The position numbers were made by a program, and so were the translations under genes. From positions 1 to 64,000 of the forward strand of contig CAUYLG010070438.1 in NCBI GenBank assembly GCA_963573385.1: DNA of 64,000 bases, read 5' to 3'. Positions 44,240-58,805 of the stretch are shown here, one piece after another. The notes below the pieces were generated by a model, which searched no databases, had not been told where the DNA came from, and saw only the letters and a program-made list of their open reading frames with translations. The stretch comes from Cacajao melanocephalus. Its lineage: Eukaryota; Chordata; Mammalia; Primates; Pitheciidae. Numbering within the stretch: the first letter of the stretch is position 1; every line of letters starts with the position of its first letter.

Positions 44240-44769
44240 GTACAATAATGTCCTCCCCACCCACCCCCCACCCCCATAATATGTTCATTCCTAATCCCTG
44301 CACCTGTGAATATGTAAGGTCACTTGATTAAAGAGAATGAAGTGGGTAGACAGAATTAAGTATACCTTAAAGGAATCAGCTGAACTTGGTACAACATAGT
44401 ATTCTGTAATATCAAGATATGTCCAATGTAATCATAATAGACCTTATAGGAAGGAGGCAGGTGAGTCAACAACAGAGAAGATGTGATAACAGAGCAAGGT
44501 TGGGATGATGTGAAGACTCAGCCTGCCATTCCTGCCTTTCAAGAGGGAAGAGCCAAAACTTTGGAGGGCCTCTAGAAGCTAGAAAGTAGAAAAGCAATGA
44601 TCACCTAGAGCCTCCATACATGAATGCCTTCTTCTAACATCTTGCTTTGAGTCCAGTGAAACTAGCTTCAGACTTCAGAATTCTAGAACTGTATGATATG
44701 ATTCATGTTGTTTTAAGCCACTAGGTTTATGGTAATTTGGTATAGCAGCCATAGAAAACTACTTAAAAT
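44240..44769 (+). mobile_element. MLT1-type LTR (ERVL-MaLR)
   Basis: An MLT1-like order is visible: a C-rich start then 'ttcattcctaatccctgcac', 'tgtaaggtcacttgatta', 'cttataggaaggaggcagg', 'agcctccata'-type text, then 'tctagaactgtatgatatg' and 'ttttaagccactaggttta' near the end. It is diverged and about 530 bp long. No internal retroviral sequence adjoins it, so it is a solo LTR. Confidence 0.72.
44255..44275 (-). promoter_or_regulatory. G-quadruplex-forming motif (minus strand)
   Basis: The plus strand has four C-runs of 4, 3, 6 and 5 bases separated by single A residues. The minus strand therefore has four G-runs with one-base T loops, a compact canonical quadruplex pattern. It lies in the C-rich start of the MLT1 LTR. 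Confidence 0.85.
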
Positions 44770-45259
44770 ATAAATTTAATGTTTATCAGCTTGATTATAC
44801 TTAAATTTGCGACCATTTTAGCTGATACTTTTGCAAGATTTTATTCTTGGAAATGGGCTTCAGTAAAAGAAACCTAACATAACTTCTAGCAATGGGAGAT
44901 TACAAAATATCTTATTAGACATTGTCTCAGCTCTGATTATTAAAAATGCCCCTTCCTCCTAACACAAAAATATACCAACCTGAAAATGTGTAGTTATACT
45001 CTGTCTTTATATAAATTTCAGGTTTACATTTTATATAATCTATGTGGTCACTGAAACCACCATGTAAAAATTTAATCTAAAATTGTCTTAATTTGAAAGT
45101 GCCATGGGGCACCTCACAGAGACAAATGCAAATTCTTTCCCTAAAACTATTTTTTACCTGATACCCCACAGAATGTCCACAGATTTAGACCAGATTACTA
45201 ATGTAAGCACAAAAACAAATAAATAGCTATGGAAAGCCACTATCATGAAAAGGTAGCAG
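44770..45259. other. AT-rich sequence without recognised features
   Basis: No gene or named repeat. Confidence 0.5.
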
Positions 45260-45735
45260 AAATAGTAAATAGAATTAAATTCCAAAAACTTCAAATATGG
45301 AGTTTACAACTACAGAATATAAAATGAGTGTACAGAAATGTAGATATAACTTAAGGACTGAAAAATCAAAGATCAAAAGATTATAAAAGTGCTCTAGGAT
45401 ATTTTTAAAGAACAAAATAGAAGTTCAAAAACTGAACTCACAGTTATATAAAAATTCAATACACAGATGTAATAGCATATTGAAGAAAACTGAAGAGATG
45501 AAAAACAGCGAAGTAAAAAAAAAACTTTAGAAAGATCAAAGAGAAAAAGCAGATTATTAGTCAATGTACCACGGTTATTTTGACAGTAAATTGCTCATGA
45601 ACATTAAGAGAAACCTGCACATGACAAGGTGCTTTCTTTAATGCTGAGAAATAATAACTATAAATTTTGGACTATGTATTAAAGTAAAGGATCATTTGGG
45701 AATAAAGTAAAATCAAAGATACTTTCACCAATAGA
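45260..45735 (+). mobile_element. Old L1/HAL1 ORF1-like fragment
   Basis: Text such as 'aactacagaatataaaatg', 'aaaattcaatacacagatg', 'aagaaaactgaagagatg', and later 'aatgctgagaaataataac', follows the order of ORF1 of mammalian-wide L1/HAL1 elements from the coiled-coil region to the C-terminal region. No frame survives. Limits and family are approximate. Confidence 0.5.
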
Positions 45736-45765
45736 CCTGTAATTTAAAACAAAACAAAATGATCA

Positions 45766-45864
45766 ATGAGAAATAAATTTAACATATTGATCTAGGATTG
45801 GAAAGAAAATAGAGTATATGCAAAATAGCTTAAATCTATATTTGTAATATTTTCCTAAACTAGT
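45766..45864. repeat. 99-bp direct repeat, copy 1
   Basis: It begins 'atgagaaataaatttaac' and ends 'ttttcctaaactagt'. It matches copy 2 at 46459-46557 over the full 99 bases without visible gaps and with roughly a dozen differences. The right flank differs from that of copy 2. Confidence 0.9.
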
Positions 45865-46234
45865 TATTGTATATCAGTCATTATCTTGTAACACTCTACA
45901 GCTTTTTTAACTGAGAGGCTTCGTAATTTTAAAAATAATTTTATAGAAAATACGTAATAGCAAATGCACAGTGTTATAAAAGACAATTGGGGAATACTGT
46001 CTTAGAATTCAAAGAAAGTAAAGAATAAAATGTAACAAGTTCAATTAACTGGTACAGTTTCTGTTGATAATCAGCATTTGGAGTATCAAAAGTAAATAAA
46101 TAGAAAACATGCAAACCTGCAATAGAATGATGAACTGAGCTGAAAACAGTAGTGCCATTAAAAAATGCACATGCAAAGTTGATCGCCCATTACTCTACAC
46201 CAAATGAATGCAAAGAAGAGAGCAGATGGATGTA
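45865..46234. other. AT-rich sequence without recognised features
   Basis: Spacer between the first 99-bp repeat and the microsatellite. No feature recognised. Confidence 0.5.
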
Positions 46235-46448
46235 ATGTGTGCATATATATATAAAAATATATATACATATCCATGTATTACACATATACATATAGGTATA
46301 TATACATATTCATATATGTAATGTGTGTATATATATGTATATACATAAACAAATGTATGTATACATATAAACATGTACACATGTATGTATACATACATAT
46401 ATACATGTATATGAATGTATATATACGTATGCATATATGTATATATAA
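46235..46448. repeat. TA/CA/TG compound microsatellite
   Basis: Mixed TATA, TACA and TGTA dinucleotide and tetranucleotide tracts. Frames across it on both strands are artefacts. Confidence 0.92.
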
Positions 46449-46458
46449 AGAAAAATTA

Positions 46459-46557
46459 ATGAGAAATAAATTTAATATATTAATCTAGGATTGGAATGGA
46501 AAAAAAGTTTATGCAAAATAGCCTAAATCTGTATTTCTAATATTTTCCTAAGCTAGT
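46459..46557. repeat. 99-bp direct repeat, copy 2
   Basis: Begins 'atgagaaataaatttaat' and ends 'ttttcctaagctagt'. It is 693 bases downstream of copy 1 and is sandwiched directly between two microsatellites. Confidence 0.9.
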
Positions 46558-46559
46558 CC

Positions 46560-46722
46560 TATACACATAGGCATACACTGTGTATATATACATATGTATA
46601 CATGAATACACATATACAGTATATATACGTATATGTATACAGTATATATACGTATATGTATACAGTATACATATATGTGTATATATATACCTACATTTAT
46701 ATATGTATATATATAAATATGT
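46560..46722. repeat. TA/CA microsatellite with a 23-bp sub-repeat
   Basis: Within TA-rich text the unit 'atacagtatatatacgtata' plus three bases repeats about 2.5 times at 46614-46670. Confidence 0.88.
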
Positions 46723-49624
46723 AAAGTTCTGGTTACTATCCAACAAGAAAAGTCTGTTGCCTAATATAACAACAGTAACAAACTCAAAGAAGCTTTTTTC
46801 TTTTCTTATTTTTTAATATAATAAACACTTGTAACACAATAGTACCATAGATATCTAAATACCTATGCTGAAAAATTATAGATTTCTTTGGGAGGTATTT
46901 AAATACCCATCTCTTACACATGAATAAAACTAGTAGACAAAAATTAAAAAATCTTTGGTGGATATTAAGGATGAGGTTGAAGTAACTGATACATTAGTAC
47001 CAATTACATCGATAGTGTAAACTATACCTTATATTCAAGGTTTTGTAAAACCGGTACATAACTCTTCATTATCAATCCATCTCTCCCTATCATTATTTTA
47101 TATTCACAATTATATAAATTATAAATAAGTATATATTATAAAAATATATATTGACTTATTTATGACCATTGTACTGCACACAAATGAAGCTAAAACAAAA
47201 ATTCAAGGAGGTAGAGTTGAAGCTTCTGACTAGTTGAAAATATATTTTATTCTCTAACTGTTAGTGTTTTATTTTCTTGGTCTTGCAGGATCCATTGAAC
47301 CAGACACAAAATTAGGACCCACTCTAATAGAATTACCCTATACAAAGCTAACTCCCCAATTTTGTCAAGCATGAACTGGGAATAAAACAACCCTCCATAA
47401 TAAGGAAGCATGGAAACTTGCAGGTTTTGACACTGGGTAGAAGAAAGGAAAAAAAAAATCTACCGAGACAAAATTTTCACTGCAAGTAGGTTCTCATGCA
47501 GAATTGTGTTCCACAGTAAATTTAAGGGTGAAAATTGCTCCTCTGTGCCCAGTAGTAGTAAATGCTAATTTCTTCTAGAACATACTCAACAAATCTCTAA
47601 AAATATTCACAGAAAAAATCCCAAGAAAGAATGAGTTCATCATTAAAAATTACAAGACAGCCCAGAAGACAAAGTACCATGTGTATTAGGCAGTAGAAAT
47701 CACAGTCCTCCAAAGACTTCAGGGAAAGACGTCCAGGTAATAAGAGTAGGGGGCCTTTTTAATCTATGGTAGAATTTGCTTTCAGTATGAGAATAGTGGA
47801 AAATTAATGAGGGTCACTTTATAAATTTAAATATTGTCTGTATTTTAACTTTTGATTCCATAAGATTACATTAAATTAAATGTTTTGATCCTTCTTAAAT
47901 GTGTTTGATGCAGTGCATTCAAAGATCCTAAAGATGATACAGGAAAATTTGAGGGTGATTTCCCATGTGTAGTTCTCATTCCTTTGACAGTCCAGTAGAC
48001 CCAGCCCCTTGAGAACTTCATGTTACCACTTTAGGACTTTCTATTTCAAGATCAAGGCTTTGAGGTGTTATTTTCTTATTAGAAAGGAAGCTCTAAGGAG
48101 TCCAGAAATACAATTCCTGAGTGTATTACTTTTAATTATAAGATAAAGTATGACACTGGTTTATCCTAGTTCACATTTCCTAGTTAGTGACTTGTTATTA
48201 ATAGATTATTTTATAATATGACAAACAATAAAAGGATATAATTTTGATTAGTATGGCACCTTCCCAGGTAACATTTGCATTTCCCCTTCCAAGGGCTGCT
48301 ACCTGTACACACACACTGAACAGGAAGAATGCATGGCTGTAGTAGATACTGCTGGTGCTCTACACAGATACCTTCTAACGGAGCAGTGTACCCTCAACTT
48401 CTGAGAGTGTTAGCTGCTAATGGCTCACAGTTTCCCACTTCTGAGAATGGCCCAGGACCCAGAGGAGCCTCTTTGCCAGAAAATGCCTAGAAATTTATGT
48501 TCTCTCACAAGAGGCAGCAACAGCTAATGGCTGATTGAGTTGGAAATACAGAAGGCTGATGTTTGTCTCAAGGTGAGACAACTTTGTGGTGGTATTTATT
48601 TCCCATGGTTCTCTGTGGCCTTTAGTGGAACTTGAACTTTTGCTTGGCTTTATTCCTTATCCCACTTCTTTCACCCTCTTACAGGTTTCATCTGAGAGCA
48701 CTTCCTCACTAAATCCCTTGCACAGTAATTAGTATCTATGGTTCTTTATGTGGGAAGCTCATGCTAAGAAAAAATATGTGGACTTGTCATAGACAGTTTT
48801 TTGTTACGGTAAATCATATGCAGTCAAACATTTGGGAACTCCTCCTGTCGAACCCATAAAATAAAGTATCCTTTGCTCCTCCTGCTTATGACACTCCATT
48901 ATGTTAAGTGGATGTAGTTTGTGGCATGAGTGTATGTATGTGCATTTATAAAATCTGCATGTAGATATTTTTACATATATGTATTAATATACCAAATGCA
49001 TTCATTGTGTGAAACTTGAAATATTTTGTGATTTCTAGGATAATGTTACTTACTTTCAGCCAAAATAAAATTTGAACTGTTTATAGGGCAAAATTTAGTA
49101 AAAAGTTTTGTGTGTGCATGTCTGTGTGTTGTCTTCAGGTAAAGGTGAATTGTTTAGAGAAAAAAGTATCCAGGATTGTTTCAGGATGTTGGTATTGGCA
49201 TAGCCATTATGTGAAGAACTCACCTATTAGGAAAGACTTTTAAGTAGAAAAATCCCTCAATTATAATTATCTGCAGGCTGAAAGAATTTTAAAGACTTTT
49301 TTCTTTAAAAAAAAAAAAAAACTCTGTTTTGTTCCCTTGTTCTTTCTGAAGTGCTTGCACATTGTTTATGTTGCTCTTATAACTTTGCAAATGATACCAC
49401 TAGTTCCTTTTAACCATTACATCTTATTTTAATGCCCAAGAAAGAACTTTTTTGATTGAATTCCCCCAGTGCTTCCATCGAAGAGTCAGATGGTTTCAGG
49501 CCTCATCCTTAGCACTGGCTTGGGTTCTGGGAAGGGACACAGTAGAGTGGAGAAATCAAGATGTCTAGGGCCAAATTGTTGCATTTACTAAGCTGATGGG
49601 ACTTATATTTTAGCTAGTTAGCTT
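46723..49624. other. Sequence without recognised features
   Basis: 2.9 kb of AT-rich, single-copy-looking sequence. No gene, RNA gene or named repeat. A-runs occur near 47449 and 49306-49321. Confidence 0.48.
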
Positions 49625-49870
49625 TTTATGCATACATTCATGCATCTCCAATAAGCATTCCTTGAGCATTTATTATGTGTGGAGACTCATACGAACATCT
49701 CAGTGCATTAGAACAGTCGAGGCACATTTTCTGTGCTAAAGGAGTTGCAAGTGTAGAATTGGAAGTCATGAATAAAATAATATATCACTAAGCATCATTT
49801 GCGAAGAGTCACAGAAGCAGTGTAAGCAAGGCCCAAGCATTTAAGAAAGAAGAAGGCAGCAAAAAATACA
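49625..49870 (-). mobile_element. LINE-2 3' region, reverse strand
   Basis: 'acattcatgcatctccaata', then 'ttccttgagcatttattatg', then 'tgtgctaaaggagttgcaag', is the reverse-strand order of the L2 3' end, very diverged. Confidence 0.55.
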
Positions 49871-50444
49871 GGTGTGTTAATAAAAAAAAAAAAAGATTCT
49901 TAGTTGTCCATGCCCCAATTCATCATAAATGAGAAAATCCCTTACTTAAAAACTAGAGATGACACCATGAAATCATACCCCGAGTCAGACACACATACAT
50001 CAAAATACTAATTCACATATTTTCATAGTCACAGATATGGATAGGTAAATTTTGAGGAAAGGGAACTCCAACTTTGTTCAGTTAAAAAGAAATAGAAAGA
50101 TGTAGCTTAGCTATTTTTATAGGCTATCAGAAATTTTATAGAAATTTCTATGTCTTGTAATATTTTGAAGCAGCCATGTCAAATGTAGAACAAATGCTAT
50201 CAAAATTCCATTCAATTTTATTTCAAAGCTTTCAAAATGTATTTTTGACTAGACTTGAAAGCATTTAATAATGTTGATCTGATATGCTACTCTTCTGCCC
50301 TGGGACTAAACGTCTAGAATTCAGAAACAAAAGACTCTCAGTTGGCAAAAGCCTAAATTTTCCCTTTTAGTACATGCCCAATACATTCTTTAGATACCTA
50401 GTTTAGTATTTTTTTTCCTTGAAAGTCTTTGTTTTTTTTTTTTT
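49871..50444. other. Sequence without recognised features
   Basis: No gene or named repeat. An A-run lies near 49881-49894 and a T-run near 50431-50446. Confidence 0.48.
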
Positions 50445-50446
50445 TC

Positions 50447-50459
50447 AATTGTAGGAAAC

Positions 50460-50513
<54 letters not shown>

Positions 50514-50547
50514 TACATACATACATACATATATATGCTTGTGTGTG

Positions 50548-50578
<31 letters not shown>

Positions 50579-50728
50579 TACATACATATATATGCTTGTG
50601 TGTGGGGGGGTGTGTGTGTATATATAGAGTATTTACAAGTGAGATGTTAATCTCAAAATATGTTATTTTTTTTTAGAAACAGAGACTATATATATATATG
50701 TTTTTAAAATATTTTTTTAGAAACAGAC

Positions 50729-50760
<32 letters not shown>

Positions 50761-51285
50761 TACATACATATATATGCTTGTGTGTGATATATATATAAAC
50801 ACACACACACACACACATACATACATACATATATATGCTTGTGTGTGGGGGGGGTGTGTGTATATATAGAGTATTTACAAGTGAGATGTTAATCTCAAAA
50901 TATGTTATTTATGTAAATATATATATACACACACACACACATACACACATACATACATATATATGCTTGTGTGTGGGGGGGGTGTGTGTGTATATATAGA
51001 GTATTTACAAGTGAGATGTTAATCTCAAAATATGTTATTTTTTTTTTAGAAACAGAGACTATATATATATATGTTATTAAAATATGTTTTTTTTTAGAAA
51101 CAGAGACTATATATATATATACACACACACACACATACATATATATGCTTGTGTGTGATATATATATACACACACACACACATACATACATACATATATA
51201 TGCTTGTGTGTGGGGGGGTGTGTGTGTATATATAGAGTATTTACAAGTGAGATGTTAATCTCAAAATATGTTATTTATGTAAATA
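50447..51285. repeat. Higher-order tandem repeat (VNTR-like) with embedded microsatellites
   Basis: A composite unit repeats. Its order is: T-run, 'agaaacagagac', (TA)n(CA)n, 'catacatatatatgcttgtg', another TA/CA tract, the same word again, a G-run of 7-8, (TG)n, then 'gagtatttacaagtgagatg' and 'ttaatctcaaaatatg'. The 'gagtatttacaag' word occurs four times, at 50627, 50869, 50999 and 51235, with spacings of 242, 130 and 236 bases. The word 'atatatgcttgtgtgtg' occurs seven times. Frames inside it are not genes. Confidence 0.93.
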
Positions 51286-53248
51286 AAGTAGAGCTCCAAG
51301 TGACTATTACTGGGGTTTCTATAGTTTATAACTGATTTTTGCCTACTTGATCTATAAATTATTAAAATATCTATGTAACATCTCTAAATAGGATGATAGA
51401 TTAGTCTCTCTTTTACTCTGCAGTCCTGTCAAGTTTTGTTTATTTTGTGGCAATGTTGTTAGATTCCTACAAATTTAAAATTTGCATCTTCTTAGTGAAT
51501 TTAAATGTTTAGAATCACAAATTGACCCTGTTTACCTCAACAAAGTTTTATATCTTAAATATATTTTATATGAAAATTAGTATAGCAATGCCAGCTCCCT
51601 TTTGCCTAATATATAGCTCTGGTCTATAATTGTAATTAGTTTTTATTTTCAACCTTTCTGCAGCCTTATATTTAACTGTTGTGCCCCTTGTATGCAGCAC
51701 AGCCTCTTTGAATTGTTTTATTCAGCCTTTTGCCTTTTCCTTCTGGTAAGGTTCTCTTTTCTTCTGCCATGAAACTGCAGGTTTACTCATGGCCTGTTTA
51801 AATTCTGAGCTGAGGTGTTTGGAACTACGGAGGTAATAGGAATATTCTCTGTTAAGGTAACACATTTTTAGGAATAATTTAACCTTTATATTCAGCACCA
51901 AGATTTGGGACTGGAAATTTTTCTTGTATTCCCTGGAAAAGCTGGGTATCTTTTAAGTTTATTCTCTCTCTGAGATCTTATTTTTTGTGGAGTCTCATTT
52001 TTATGTAGAGGGCTGGGAGATGTTAAAAATAAAAATATATTTCTCATTGTCTTTTTAAAAGCATGAGCCCATATTGAATTACAATTTTTTACTTTCAAAC
52101 ACTTATTAAGGACTTAATAGATTTCTATGCAATGCAAGATAAACGTGCCAAACCCTCAACAGACTTTCTGTCTACCTTACTGTTTGCCTCAGTCATTTCA
52201 CTACAAATGCAAGGGTGTGATTCATATGCTTGTCATTCATTCATGGCATCACTTGATACTTGTCTAGAGTGAAGGGAATGAAATAATGGAAAGGACAATG
52301 TTGTCTTCTCGATTTCCCATTAAAATCAAGACCTTCTATCAGTTCTTGGCACATGTATTTTAATCATATATCTGAAGGACCCAGCTATTCTGCTCACTTT
52401 CCTCATGTTCTGCACTGTTCTTACTGAGTTCAACATTCGTTTACTGCTTTTACCAACTCCATAGCATCTCTCACCAGAATTTATTTCCCTAACAAACAGC
52501 ATGTCTCAAATTTCAAACTGTATTGATTAGACAAACTCAGTTCAACTCAACATTTCTGAATCTTTAGTTGTGATTTTTCCCTCTAAACTCATCAGACCCA
52601 TGATCACATGGTCCTCTGAAGATAGATTGCCTGATGGAGCATATTAAGTGTACGGTGCTATATGCACTAGACATTCACAAAGTGGGGGAGACACAACTAT
52701 CAATACTAAACCTCTTCAATGCTCTCAATTTTTTTTCTTTATAATTTTCCACTGTCCTTTTAATCTTGGAATATAAGATAATATTAATTTAATCTTCTAT
52801 TTTAAGGGAGTTAATGTTATAAAATCCCCCTGCCCACTCCCTGCCAAATGTGAGAAAATACTCTGACATAATCCAATTACCTGGTTATTCATGTAGTCTA
52901 TTCCTAAAACTTCCCTTAATAAGAAATTCATCTAATTAAGAGACAATCACTTTCATTGCTAGCTAGCTCTGTTATCTTTTCAAAATTAAACAAAATTTAG
53001 GCTATGTCTTCTTTCTCTCTCTCTGTCTTAATTCTAGCCTGATGCCCTGAAATTTCACTAAGACTAGTGACATTTTACTCAAATTCTTCACAACTATCAG
53101 TTAAAGTTAGAATATAATTTTCATGATATCACCCACTTACTCTCCAAACAAGATTGGGTCTTCATGCTTATTTGGTCAAATTCCAGCTCTCATTTTTCAG
53201 GATCATTACCTCAGTTAATTCCACTTTATGATAGAATGTTCTGCCACC
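51286..53248. other. Sequence without recognised features
   Basis: 2 kb of single-copy-looking, AT-rich sequence with no gene or named repeat. It contains the first copy of a 45-bp direct repeat (52266-52310). Confidence 0.48.
52266..52310. repeat. 45-bp direct repeat, copy 1
   Basis: Begins 'agagtgaagggaatgaaata'. It shares 41 of 45 bases with 53708-53752 and is otherwise embedded in unrelated sequence. Confidence 0.88.
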
Positions 53249-53394
53249 TGCTGTTCTCAAACCAGTCTGCATATTTTGATTACTTAGGAGTCATTTCAAA
53301 ACATCCATTCTTGGATGCCACCACATAGCAAGGAGACTTGGATGAGCACTTTAGAAGTTCCTCAGGTGATTCTAAATGTAGTCATGTTTGAGAC
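53249..53394 (+). mobile_element. MER5A-type hAT-Charlie DNA transposon fragment
   Basis: It reads 'tgctgttctcaaaccagtc' at the left, 'gaagttcctcaggtgattct' near the right and 'gtcatgtttgagacc' at the end. These match the terminal and inner parts of the MER5 non-autonomous hAT family. The middle is diverged. Confidence 0.7.
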
Positions 53395-53837
53395 CCAAAG
53401 TTAAGTTCTTATAAAGCCTTCAAGTTCTATCATAATCTCTTAAGTTTTTACTACTTTGTAAGGCTACTTCTCATATTCCAGGCAACACAAGTTTCCCCCA
53501 AGAATAAAAGTTAATGTGTAATAATTTTATCGAAAGAATTTTCCTTATTGGAAAATAATAAAGTAGTGCTCCCATTTTCCTCTTTGATCTTTTATCCATA
53601 GTGAAAGCTCTATTTTCTGATCTCTAGTTACACTACAATAAAAAATTATTATCAATTGTTTCCATCTGAATTAGCATTTTATTAAGTCAATGTGTTTATG
53701 TTCTCTCAGAGTGAAGGGAATGAAATTATGGAAAGTACAATACTGTCTTCTCTCAATACATATTATTTTTCTGGTTCTGCCCATAAGTAACTATACGTAA
53801 GTTGAGTAATACTAGGATGTAGAAAGATTTTTTTTTA
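53395..53837. other. Sequence without recognised features
   Basis: No gene or named repeat, apart from the second 45-bp direct repeat. A T-run lies at 53829-53837 immediately before the L1 fragment. Confidence 0.48.
53708..53752. repeat. 45-bp direct repeat, copy 2
   Basis: Matches 52266-52310 with four mismatches and no gap. The separation is 1442 bases. Confidence 0.88.
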
Positions 53838-57152
<3,315 letters not shown>

Positions 57153-57335
57153 GAAGACAGTAGGCAGAGGTAACTGAAAGTGCAAAGACCCTGGGCTGGA
57201 AGCGCTAAGTGTGTTAGAGAGATACTGCTGTTAGTGTAACTGTAGTTTAATAAACAAGGGGGCAAGTCCTGGGAGATGAGGTCAAATGTCCATCTAGGAA
57301 GGCATAAGGTCTTTCAGTCAATAGATGTTTGCCAG
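57153..57335 (-). mobile_element. LINE-2 fragment, reverse strand
   Basis: 'aggcagaggtaactgaaagt' followed by 'gcaaagaccctgggctggaa' and 'cctgggagatgaggtcaaa' is the reverse-strand order of the central L2 3' region. It abuts the L1 break directly. Confidence 0.6.
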
Positions 57336-57400
57336 TTGGTAAATTATTTACATTGAAAAATAATAAAAAAAAAAAAAACTGTTGTTTCCTGTCCTGGAGC
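57336..57400. repeat. A-rich low-complexity tract
   Basis: It includes an uninterrupted A-run at about 57366-57378 with no Alu or L1 body directly upstream. Possibly the tail of a lost element. Confidence 0.5.
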
Positions 57401-57552
57401 CAGTGTGGTGGAGTGCGGAGAATTCCACTCTAGGAGTCAGGAGAACTCTAGTTATCTGCTCAGATCAATTAACATTGTGAGCTTTCATTTTCTCATCAGA
57501 AAGTGGAAAAAGGACCCTGCTTTGAAGGTGCTGGTGAGAATCAACTGCAGCA
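57401..57552 (+). mobile_element. MIR SINE, forward strand
   Basis: MIR order: 'cagtgtggtggagtgcgg', 'tctaggagtcaggagaactc', 'tttcattttctcatcagaaa' and 'gtgctggtgagaatcaa'. Moderately diverged. An Alu is inserted at or just beyond its 3' end. Confidence 0.78.
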
Positions 57553-57555
57553 GTA

Positions 57556-57848
57556 GCCGGGTACAGTGGCTCAGGCCTGTAATCCCAGCACTTTGGGTCA
57601 CCTGAGGTCAGGAGTTCAAGACCAGCCTGGCCAACGTGGTGAAACCCCATCTCTACTAATATTGAAAAATTTAGCTGGGCGTGGTGGTGCATGCCTGTAA
57701 TTCCCACTACTCAGGAGAATCACTAGAACCTGGGAGGCGGAGGTTGCAATTAGCTGAGATACAACACTGCACTCCAACTTGGATGACAGAGTGAGACTCA
57801 ATCTCGAAAAAAAACAAAAACAAAAAAAAAAAAAAGGAAAAGAAAAAT
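57556..57848 (+). mobile_element. Alu SINE (AluS-like) with small internal deletions
   Basis: Alu from 'gccgggtacagtggctc' to an A/CAAAA tail. It lacks about 20 bases after 'gcactttggg' and about 15 after 'actactcagga', compared with a normal Alu. The reverse-strand frames at 57465-57894 are artefacts. Confidence 0.93.
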
Positions 57849-58241
57849 ATTGCAGTAGTGTACACAAAAAATGACAGTATATTATTTGGCACATGAGGTG
57901 GTCAAAAACTGGGAGGCATTGGTATTTCTAGCCTGAGCATTATGGGACCTTGGGCAAGTTCCTTAAGAAAAAAAGGACAAATATCATTTATTGAGTGTCT
58001 ACAAGGGGCAGGCCCCTGCACTGGCCAGTGTTCATGGGATACATCTACTTCTCGATTTGTGCTATGAGAAGGCAGGACCAGGTGATACCCAAGATTCCAT
58101 AAGCTTAGACATTTTCCATGGGACTGCCAAGCCAGGAGAGACAAGGGATGTCATTCCAAGAGACCCAGGACAAGAGCAGTGCCAGGCAGGGCCTGAGGAA
58201 CAGGGATCTGCAAGAGTTTTCAAAAGTCCACAAGGCCCCCA
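57849..58241. other. Unclassified sequence with MIR/L2-like remnants
   Basis: 'gggaccttgggcaagttcct' (about 57945) is a MIR core word, and 'tcatttattgagtgtctac' (about 57985) resembles an inverted MIR or L2 end. The rest is unassigned and somewhat GC-richer than the region to the left. Confidence 0.4.
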
Positions 58242-58805
58242 TGATGGTTAATACGAGGTGCTGGCTTGACTGAATTGAGGGATGCCTAGATAGCCAGTGA
58301 GGCATCATTTCCAGGCGCACCTATGAGGGTGTTTAAGAGGAGATTGGTGAGCAAGTCAGTGGACTGAGAGAGAAAGACCTGCCTTCAGTCTGGGGGGAAG
58401 CATCCCACGGGCTGTTGGATTAGGGGGCAGCTGGGAGATTACAGGTGGAAGGGAGGGAATACTCAGCTCCCTCTTGCTTCCTCTCTGTGTCTCAGAGCAG
58501 GATGCCTTTTTCTCCTCTTGCCTGTGGACATCATACTCCGGGTTCTCTGGGCTTTGGACTCTGAGACATGCACCAGTGGCCTCTCAGGGGGCTTTCAGGC
58601 CTTTGGTCTCAGACTGGGGGCTACACTGTCAGTTCCCCTGATTCTGTGGCTTTCAGACTTGGACTAAACCATGCTACAACCTCTCTGGCACTCCAGCTTG
58701 CAGACATCCGATCGTGGGACATCACCTTTTTAAGCATGTGAACCAATCCTCCTTACTAAATTCCCTTTCCCATGTATGCTGTTGTTTCTATTCCTCTGGA
58801 CAGAA
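58242..58805 (+). mobile_element. MLT2-like LTR (ERV-L group), solo
   Basis: Starts 'tgatggttaatacgaggtg' and has 'gtgtttaagaggagattg', 'ggactgagagagaaagacct', repeated 'ggctttggactctgagac'-type text and a terminal 'gttgtttctattcctctgga'. This is the order of MLT2-type LTRs. The right end is eroded, and there is no primer-binding site or internal sequence after it. It differs markedly from the LTR at 12731. Confidence 0.65.

Noticed and set aside
46195..46816. Overlapping Tyr/Ile-rich frames on both strands
   Set aside because: Dinucleotide-repeat artefacts with no codon structure.
50447..51285. CRISPR-like array
   Set aside because: Repeats are spaced irregularly, the spacers are themselves microsatellites, the context is a primate genome and no associated genes exist.
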